The notes under the pieces are model-generated. The model was not told where the DNA came from. It did not search any database and saw only the letters and a list, made by a program, of their open reading frames with translations. Positions 58,420 to 64,000 of a stretch of DNA of 64,000 bases are shown here, one piece after another. Source of the stretch: Campylobacter insulaenigrae NCTC 12927 (lineage in GTDB: Bacteria > Campylobacterota > Campylobacteria > Campylobacterales > Campylobacteraceae); contig NZ_CP007770.1 in the NCBI RefSeq assembly GCF_000816185.1, positions 558,001-622,000 on the forward strand, read 5' to 3'. A program made the position numbers and the translations under genes. Each line of letters opens with the position of its first letter. Within the stretch, counting starts at the first letter, position 1.

Positions 58420-59371
58420 AAATACTTTTATTTGGGCAGGTTTTTTAATTACTTATTTAATTATTATTATTATTGCGCTTTGTTTGGGTGAAGAAAATAT
58501 TAGTCCTATTAAACTTTTTGATTATATTTTTGCAGATGATGATATTTTAAGGCAAATTATTATAGATGCTAGATTAAGTAGAGTGATTATGCCTATTTTA
58601 ATAGGAATGCTTCTATCAAGTAGCGGTACTATAACTCAAAATGTATTCTCTAATCCCATAGCAGATCCTTATATTATAGGTATTGCTTCAGCTGCTACTT
58701 TTGGAGCTGTAATTGCATATTTATTTAGATTAGAAGATTATTATTATGGAATTTTTGCTTTTATTTTTTCAAGTATCTTTTCTTTAGTTATTTTTAAAAT
58801 ATCTGCTAAAACTTCTATCACTATATTATTGATAATAGGCATTGCAACTTCTTCATTTTTAGGAGCTTTTACTTCATTTTTTACTTATATTATTGGGGAA
58901 AATTCGTTTAAAATTGTAGCCTGGCTAATGGGTAATATTGGTTTAAATTCTTGGTTTCATGTTAAAATTCTCATTTTAGTTTATTTTATTTTTATGTTAA
59001 TAAAAATGCTTTAAATATATTATTAAGTGGAGATGAAGAGACCAAAAATTTAGGAGTTGATGCGCATAATCTAAAAATAAAACTTTTAATAGTTTCTTCT
59101 TTGGCAGTTCTTTTGCTGTGGCTTTTACTGGAATTATTGCTTTTGTTGGTTTAATTATTACTCATATTGTTAGATTGCTATTTAAAACTTATGATAATGC
59201 CCTTGTGATCCCATATTGTACAGTATTAGGAGGAATATTTTTATTAATCAGTGATACCCTAGCAAGAACTTTACTTTCTCCTGTGCAAATTCCAATAGGA
59301 ATTGTTACTGCATTTATAGGATCTCCTATATTTTTATATCTAGCTTTAAAATCTAAAAAAAGGAATTTTAA
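58409..59371 (+). pseudogene. chuB: chuB, haem ABC transporter permease, frameshifted
   Basis: A FecCD-family permease: ATG 58409 overlaps the chuA end by 11 bases, and the product has the family pattern (A-R-L-S-R-V-I-M-P-I-L-I-G, S-S-G-T-I-T-Q-N-V-F-S-N-P). One base is missing near 59002-59006, where an A run should restore K-N-A-L-N-I-L-L-S-G-D-E-E, and another near 59107, where A-V-S-F-A-V-A-F is expected. A third loss in A7 at 59355-59361 would explain the missing stop: with eight A the frame ends K-S-K-K-K-E-F followed by TAA at 59369-59371. As it stands the last fragment runs in frame into chuC. Confidence 0.85.
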
Positions 59372-59372
59372 G

Positions 59373-60143
59373 ATGATTAAAATTCATAATCTATATTTTT
59401 CTTATAATAATAAGGAATTGTTAAAAAATATCAATATACATTTAAAAAATAATACTTTTTTAGGAATTTTAGGTCCAAATGGTTCTGGAAAAAGTACTTT
59501 GTTGAAATTATTACTGAAAAATTTAAATCCAAAAGAAGGAGAAATAGTTTTATTTAATAAAAATATTAAAAAAATGAGTTTGAAAGATATTTCAAATCTT
59601 GTAGGTTTTGTTCCGCAAAATTCAGAATTAAGAACTCCTTTAAAAGTTTTAGATGTTTTATTGATGGGAAAATATAATACATTAAAACATTCTTTTTCTA
59701 ATTATTCAAACGATGATATTTTTGATGTAGAAAATTATGCAAAAACTTTAAAATGTGATTATTTATTGCAAAGAGATATTACATCTTTAAGTGGAGGAGA
59801 ATTTCAAAAAATACTTTTAATTAGAGCTTTGTTAAAAAAACCAAAGCTACTTTTTTTAGATGAACCCACTTCAGCCTTAGATTTAAAATATTCTATGGAA
59901 ATTCTAAATTTTTGCGAGCAACTTATACAAAAGGAAAATATAAGCGTTATCGCTATTTTACATGATTTAAATTTAGCATCTATTTTTTGTAATAAATTAT
60001 TGTTTTTAAAAGATGGAATTATGCGTTATTTTGGTGATGTTTGTGAACTTTTTACTAGTGAAATTTTGTATGAAATTTACGGCTTAAAATGCGAAATTAT
60101 TTATAAAAATTCAAAACCATATGTTTTAGCAATGAAGGAGTAA
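59373..60143 (+). CDS. chuC: haem ABC transporter ATP-binding protein
   Basis: The 256-residue ATPase of the haem importer. Walker A is GPNGSGKST at residues 34-42, the Q-loop is F-V-P-Q-N, the signature is LSGGEFQK, Walker B is L-L-F-L-D-E-P-T-S-A-L-D and the switch His is in L-H-D-L-N-L. ATG 59373 follows AGGAATTTTAAG. The reading frame continues upstream without a stop into the chuB remnant, probably by loss of one A; the ATG at 59373 remains the expected start. Its partner permease is broken, so it may have no function here. Confidence 0.9.
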   Translation: MIKIHNLYFSYNNKELLKNINIHLKNNTFLGILGPNGSGKSTLLKLLLKNLNPKEGEIVLFNKNIKKMSLKDISNLVGFVPQNSELRTPLKVLDVLLMGKYNTLKHSFSNYSNDDIFDVENYAKTLKCDYLLQRDITSLSGGEFQKILLIRALLKKPKLLFLDEPTSALDLKYSMEILNFCEQLIQKENISVIAILHDLNLASIFCNKLLFLKDGIMRYFGDVCELFTSEILYEIYGLKCEIIYKNSKPYVLAMKE

Positions 60144-60145
60144 AA

Positions 60146-60946
60146 ATGAAAAAAATATTATTTATTTTATGTGTATTATTTGGTATTATGTATGCTAAAG
60201 AGCGTATTGTTGTGCTTGATCCAGCTAGTGTTGAAACAATATTTATGCTTGGTGCGGGTGAACAAATTATCGCGATGGCAAAATTACAACATTCTGATAT
60301 TTATCCACAAGATAGAACTAAAAATATACCAAGTGTCGGGACATTTTCTAATCCATCTGTGGAAAAAATAATATCTTTAAAACCTAGCTTGGTTATTTTA
60401 AGCGATTATTCCCTAAATTTAAAGCAAATGCTTGATAATTTTAAAATTAAAAATATTAATTTAAAAGCCAATAGTTTAAATGATATTCAAGATAACATAG
60501 CTATATTAGCTAAAATTACAAATAAAGAAAAAGAAGGTAAAGAGCTTTTGGATAATTTTAATAATCAATTAGCTCAAATTCAAGCAAAACCTATAAATAA
60601 AAGTGCTATTTATTTGTATTCTAATAACCCTTTAATGGCCTTTAATAATAATTCTTTAATTGCAGATATTTTAAGATTGCTTGGTGTTAATAATGTTAGC
60701 CCAGATAGCAACGTCTCACGACCTATCATTTCTGAAGAATATATTTTAAAACAAAATCCTGATATGATGATACTTGGAATGAATGCAAGCAGACAAAATT
60801 TATCAAATTTTGCTTTATTAAAATCAACAAAAGCATTAAAACAAGATTGTATTATAATAAACGACGATACGCATGAATTGTTACGATTGAGTCCAAAAAT
60901 AATAGATAGAATTGAAAAATTCAAAAAATTATTGTTTAAGTGCTGA
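60146..60946 (+). CDS. chuD: periplasmic haem-binding protein
   Basis: A 266-residue type III binding protein (BtuF/FepB fold) with a signal peptide ending near M-Y-A-K-E. It has V-L-D-P-A-S-V-E-T-I-F-M-L-G-A-G, then P-S-V-G-T-F-S-N-P-S-V-E-K-I and a long helix linking the lobes. A GAAGGAG site precedes the ATG, two bases after chuC. The open frame is complete even though chuA and chuB are broken. It overlaps the hemW 3' end by 11 bases in convergent orientation. Confidence 0.9.
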   Translation: MKKILFILCVLFGIMYAKERIVVLDPASVETIFMLGAGEQIIAMAKLQHSDIYPQDRTKNIPSVGTFSNPSVEKIISLKPSLVILSDYSLNLKQMLDNFKIKNINLKANSLNDIQDNIAILAKITNKEKEGKELLDNFNNQLAQIQAKPINKSAIYLYSNNPLMAFNNNSLIADILRLLGVNNVSPDSNVSRPIISEEYILKQNPDMMILGMNASRQNLSNFALLKSTKALKQDCIIINDDTHELLRLSPKIIDRIEKFKKLLFKC

Positions 60947-61985
60947 TGTATAGGGCCAATTCATCACTTAAAAGATAGTTAGTATTATAAAAAACACCAT
61001 TTTTATAAACTAACTTTCCTTTTTTACTAAGAAAAGATGCTTTTTCTTTCTCTATAGGATTTAATTTATTTTCATTGACTCCAACACAACTTCTAAGCCC
61101 TAAAAAAATATGCTCTAAGTTTAAGTTTTCATTGCTTAAGTATTCTATTTCTCTATGTAATGGATCTTGTATGTATTCTTTTAAATTGCTTTTGGTGTAA
61201 AATCTTTGATTATTTAAAAATCCTACAGCACTCAAGCCACAACCTATATAATTTTTACCTTGCCAATATGCAAGATTGTGAAAGCAGGTATTTCCAAAAT
61301 TACTAATTTCATATTGTGTAAATCCTATATTTTGTATTCCTTCTATGAAATATTTTGCAAGTTTTGGAGCATTTTTTTTATAATGATTTTTTTTTGCAAA
61401 TTTAGTCTTTTCTTCTATGGTAAGATTATAGGCACTAATATGAGTAATGTTGAGTTTGTTTAAATTTAAGAGTTCATATTGGAGCATTTTTGTATCATCC
61501 ATTTTTGTATCATATATTAAGTCTATATTGATATTATTAAAACCTACTTTATTTGCATTGTCAATGCTAGTAAAAATGCTTTTTTGATCATGAATACGAC
61601 CTAAAAATTTTAGTTTTTTTTCATGAAAACTTTGTACGCCAAAAGAAATTCTATTAATACCTAAATTTTTTATCTCTTTTAACCAGTGAAAATTACTTGA
61701 ATTTGGATTTGCTTCTATGCTTATTTCTATATTTGTGTCTAAAAAATCTTTTATAAGAGAAAAAATGTTTTCATAAAAATTTATACTCATCAAACTAGGC
61801 GTCCCTCCGCCTATAAATACTGTTTTGATATTTTTTTTGGAGATTTTATAAAAATTTATTTGGTGTTTAATATCTTTTAATAAAGCCTCTAAGTATGCAT
61901 TTTCATAATCTTTCTTCTTTAAAGAGGTAAAAGAACAATAAAAGCACTTACTTTCACAAAAAGGGATATGTATATACAAATGCAT
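60936..61985 (-). CDS. hemW: HemW-like radical SAM haem chaperone
   Basis: A radical SAM protein of 349 residues with the cluster motif C-x3-C-x2-C at Cys-10, Cys-14 and Cys-17 (C-E-S-K-C-F-Y-C). It lacks the fourth Cys of true HemN (C-x3-C-x2-C-x-C), and it is short, so it belongs with HemW, a haem-delivery protein, not coproporphyrinogen dehydrogenase. G-G-G-T-P-S and G-V-Q-S-F segments follow. In C. jejuni the equivalent gene lies next to tatB; here the ars-chu block separates them. Confidence 0.88.
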   Translation of the reverse strand: MHLYIHIPFCESKCFYCSFTSLKKKDYENAYLEALLKDIKHQINFYKISKKNIKTVFIGGGTPSLMSINFYENIFSLIKDFLDTNIEISIEANPNSSNFHWLKEIKNLGINRISFGVQSFHEKKLKFLGRIHDQKSIFTSIDNANKVGFNNINIDLIYDTKMDDTKMLQYELLNLNKLNITHISAYNLTIEEKTKFAKKNHYKKNAPKLAKYFIEGIQNIGFTQYEISNFGNTCFHNLAYWQGKNYIGCGLSAVGFLNNQRFYTKSNLKEYIQDPLHREIEYLSNENLNLEHIFLGLRSCVGVNENKLNPIEKEKASFLSKKGKLVYKNGVFYNTNYLLSDELALYIST

Positions 61986-62034
61986 AAAAACTTCTTTAAA
62001 ATAATAATAAATTTGGTATTTTTTGTTAAAATTA

Positions 62035-62040
62035 TATTAT
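62035..62040 (+). promoter_or_regulatory. candidate -10 element for nudH-lysC
   Basis: TATTAT lies 26 bases before the nudH ATG, in the 80-base gap divergent from hemW. It would give a leader of about 20 bases including AAGGA. The motif is weak in such AT-rich sequence. Confidence 0.3.
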
Positions 62041-62065
62041 TTTAAAGTCAAGGATAAGAAAACAA

Positions 62066-62536
62066 ATGAAAGAAGAAAAAAAATATCGGCCTAATGTCGC
62101 CGCTGTAATATTATCACCATCTTATCCTTTTGAGTGCAAAATGCTACTTGCAAGACGCAATGATATGGAAGATGTGTGGCAGTTTCCTCAAGGTGGAATC
62201 GATGAAGGAGAGAGTGCTAAAACTGCTTTATTAAGAGAATTAAAAGAAGAAATAGGCACTGATGAAGTAGAAATTTTAGCTGAATTTCCTGAGTGGATTA
62301 ATTATGATTTTCCTACAAAGATTGCTCAAAAAATGTATCCATATGATGGTCAAAGTCAGAAGTATTTTTTAGTAAGATTAAAAGCAAATGCAAAAATAAA
62401 TTTAAATACTAAAAATCCTGAATTTGATGCTTATAAATTTGTTTATTTAGATGAAATTTTTAATATTACAAATCATTTTAAAAAACCTATCTATACAAAG
62501 GTTTTAAAACACTTTAAAGAAGGGGGATATCTTTAA
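62066..62536 (+). CDS. nudH: RNA pyrophosphohydrolase/diadenosine polyphosphatase (Nudix)
   Basis: A 156-residue Nudix protein with a complete box at residues 43-65 (G-G-I-D-E-G-E-S, then R-E-L-K-E-E-I-G). The N-terminal Y-R-P-N-V-A-A-V-I and W-Q-F-P-Q-G-G are typical of RppH/NudH. It removes pyrophosphate from 5' triphosphate mRNA ends or splits Ap4A-type dinucleotides. The stop overlaps lysC by one base, as in C. jejuni. Confidence 0.94.
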   Translation: MKEEKKYRPNVAAVILSPSYPFECKMLLARRNDMEDVWQFPQGGIDEGESAKTALLRELKEEIGTDEVEILAEFPEWINYDFPTKIAQKMYPYDGQSQKYFLVRLKANAKINLNTKNPEFDAYKFVYLDEIFNITNHFKKPIYTKVLKHFKEGGYL

Positions 62537-63738
62537 TGTTGGTTGTTCAAAAATATGGCGGTACGAGCGTTGGAACACTAGAGCGTATAGATGAAGTTGC
62601 TAAAAGAGTGGCACAAAGCAAAAAAAAATATGATAAATTAGTGGTAGTAGTTTCAGCTATGAGTGGAGTTACAAATGAATTAATCGATTTTGCTCATCAT
62701 TTTAGCAAAAATCCTTCTGGTCGTGAAATGGATATGCTTTTAAGTAGTGGAGAGCGCGTTACTTCTTCATTACTTGCTATTGCGTTAAATGAAATGGGAT
62801 TAAAAGCTATAGCTTTTTCAGGGCGTAATGCAGGAATTGTGACTGATAATATTTATACTAAAGCAAGAATTGAATTTATTGATACTGCAAATATAAATAA
62901 AGCTTTAGAAGATAATTATATAGTCGTGGTTGCTGGCTTCCAAGGTGTAGATAGAATGGGAAATGTTACGACTTTGGGTCGTGGAGGAAGTGATTTAAGT
63001 GCCGTTGCTTTAGCTGGTGCTTTAAAAGCAGATTTATGTGAAATTTATACGGATGTAGATGGTGTTTATACAACTGATCCGCGGATTGAACCTAAGGCAA
63101 AAAAATTAGACAAAATTTCTTACGAAGAGATGCTAGAACTTGCTAGTTTAGGTGCAAAAGTGCTACAAAATCGTTCTGTTGAGCTTGCAAAAAAACTTAA
63201 TGTTAAATTGGTTACAAGAAGTAGCTTTAATAATAATGAAGGTACTATTATTACTAAGGAGGAAAATATGGAACAAGCTTTAGTTAGTGGCATTGCATTA
63301 GATAAAAATCAAGCAAGAATCACTTTGAGAAATATTGATGATAAACCAGGAATTGCAGCAGAAATTTTTGGAATTTTAGCAAATGAAAACATTAATGTTG
63401 ATATGATTATACAAAATGTAGGACTTGATGGAGCTACCAACTTAGGCTTTACTGTTTTAGAAAATGAAGTAGATCTTGCAACTGATGCAGTTAAAAAAGT
63501 GCTCGGTGAAAATGCACTTATTGAAACAGATAGCGCTGTAGTAAAAGTATCTGTTGTTGGTGTAGGTATGAAATCTCATTCTGGGGTTGCCTCAGCAGCT
63601 TTTAAGGCATTAGCAAATGAAAATATCAATATACAAATGATTTCAACAAGTGAAATCAAAATTTCAGTCATTGTTCATGAAAAGTATGGCGAATTGGCTG
63701 TTAGAGTTTTACATGAAGTTTATAAATTAGATATATAA
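62536..63738 (+). CDS. lysC: aspartokinase
   Basis: Phosphorylates aspartate at the head of the lysine, threonine and methionine pathways. The 400 residues have K-Y-G-G-T-S at residues 6-11, S-A-M-S-G-V-T-N, G-F-Q-G-V, G-R-G-G-S-D and the regulatory tandem ACT domains after residue 250 (I-D-D-K-P-G-I-A-A, later I-N-I-Q-M-I-S-T-S-E-I-K). A methionine or lysine effect on activity is likely from the ACT domains. A possible internal start near 63268, behind GGAGG, could give a separate ACT subunit as known in some bacteria. Confidence 0.97.
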   Translation: MLVVQKYGGTSVGTLERIDEVAKRVAQSKKKYDKLVVVVSAMSGVTNELIDFAHHFSKNPSGREMDMLLSSGERVTSSLLAIALNEMGLKAIAFSGRNAGIVTDNIYTKARIEFIDTANINKALEDNYIVVVAGFQGVDRMGNVTTLGRGGSDLSAVALAGALKADLCEIYTDVDGVYTTDPRIEPKAKKLDKISYEEMLELASLGAKVLQNRSVELAKKLNVKLVTRSSFNNNEGTIITKEENMEQALVSGIALDKNQARITLRNIDDKPGIAAEIFGILANENINVDMIIQNVGLDGATNLGFTVLENEVDLATDAVKKVLGENALIETDSAVVKVSVVGVGMKSHSGVASAAFKALANENINIQMISTSEIKISVIVHEKYGELAVRVLHEVYKLDI

Positions 63739-64000
63739 TGAGCAATAGTTTTTTAAAATTTACCTTAGAACAAATTAGACATAATGGTACTTATATGAGT
63801 TGGCTAGAGGAAAGGCGTTTGGAGTGGTCACCTTTAATAGCATCAAAACTTTCTTTATTGCTTCAAGGATATACTTTTATATTGATTACTGATGAACAAA
63901 GAATCTGGTTTGAAGAGTATTTTTTAAGTCAGATTAATGCCAAAAACACTAGGCCTTATGTGCCTTTTGTTTCTTTAAAAGGTATATATAATCAAACTTG
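63738..64000 (+). CDS. hobA: HobA-like DnaA-binding protein, cut by window end
   Basis: The first 87 codons are visible. The ATG overlaps the lysC stop by one base. The sequence (M-S-N-S-F-L-K-F-T-L-E-Q-I-R, W-L-E-E-R-R-L-E-W-S-P, I-L-I-T-D-E-Q-R) agrees with my memory of the HobA family, which binds DnaA domain I and promotes oriC assembly in epsilonproteobacteria. Gene order lysC-hobA is the same in Helicobacter pylori. The call rests on position plus partial similarity. Confidence 0.7.
   Translation, partial: MSNSFLKFTLEQIRHNGTYMSWLEERRLEWSPLIASKLSLLLQGYTFILITDEQRIWFEEYFLSQINAKNTRPYVPFVSLKGIYNQT

Noticed and set aside
56300-59371. All chu frameshifts as sequencing error
   Set aside because: Several lie outside long homopolymers and none occur in the remaining 60 kb; real decay fits better, though single sites could still be errors.
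59118-60143. A genuine ChuB-ChuC fusion protein
   Set aside because: Only the last third of the permease would be fused, and a single A in a homopolymer restores separate genes; treated as decay.
60936-61985. Oxygen-independent coproporphyrinogen III oxidase (HemN)
   Set aside because: The cluster motif has three Cys, not the extra Cys of HemN, and the protein is short; HemW fits better.

Overview
The window is very AT-rich DNA packed almost edge to edge with genes, many overlapping by 1 to 20 bases. Gene content and local gene order match thermotolerant Campylobacter: the envC-like/pyrH/rpoZ/spoT/tyrS/amiA/mnmC block, the nadK/recN/cbrR/tatD/mltD/rlpA/kdsC/lptCA/engB/pbp2 block, and lysC followed by a hobA-like gene. 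Blocks that lie far apart in C. jejuni as I remember it (the regions near Cj1270, Cj0800, Cj0688, Cj0774, Cj0640 and Cj0580) are adjacent here. I therefore favour another Campylobacter, probably of the C. lari group; this is inferred from memory of gene order, not from a database search.

Layout. 1-10172 (+): an operon opening with a 5'-cut EnvC-like murein hydrolase activator, then pyrH, rpoZ, spoT, tyrS, a nitronate monooxygenase-like flavoenzyme, amiA and mnmC. 10225-11055 (+): a short outer-membrane protein that looks like an inverse autotransporter barrel without a passenger. 11052-21336 (-): rseP, pgsA, a FabL-like reductase, dapA, an M16 protease, pyrD, msbA, cysS and murJ. 21460-27262 (+): a FapA-like gene, ruvA, ddl, an orphan Phd/YefM antitoxin, an alpha/beta hydrolase and murF. 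27276-30718: flgH (-), then pta and ackA (+). 30745-41013 (-): metQ, a GT8-like glycosyltransferase wedged into the met operon, metI, metN, valS, an OmpA-domain protein, ppa, adk and aspS. 41104-51805 (+): nadK to pbp2, a cell-envelope run. 51802-53904 (-): queA, tatC, tatB. 54058-60946: an accessory block with arsP-arsR and a chu haem-uptake locus. 60936-64000: hemW (-), nudH, lysC and a hobA-like gene cut by the window end.

The most notable region is 54058-60946. It lies between tatB and hemW, which are neighbours in C. jejuni by my recollection. It carries an arsenical permease with its ArsR repressor and a haem-uptake locus in decay. The TonB receptor chuA needs four indels to be read through, including an A8 tract directly after the start codon. 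The permease chuB needs at least two and appears to have lost its stop, joining it in frame to chuC. The haem oxygenase chuZ, the ATPase chuC and the binding protein chuD remain open, and two Fur-like boxes are preserved in the chuZ-chuA gap. No other gene in the window shows a frameshift, so a general sequencing-quality problem is unlikely, though homopolymer error at single sites cannot be excluded.

Other points: a LytM domain lacking its zinc ligands in the same operon as an amidase; a FabL-type Tyr-x6-Lys enoyl reductase; a degenerate GGDEF domain in the CbrR-like regulator; a probable leaderless nadK mRNA; a nine-copy 12-bp repeat in amiA. I saw no tRNA, rRNA, CRISPR array, insertion sequence or origin. 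No gene-free stretch exceeds about 175 bases.
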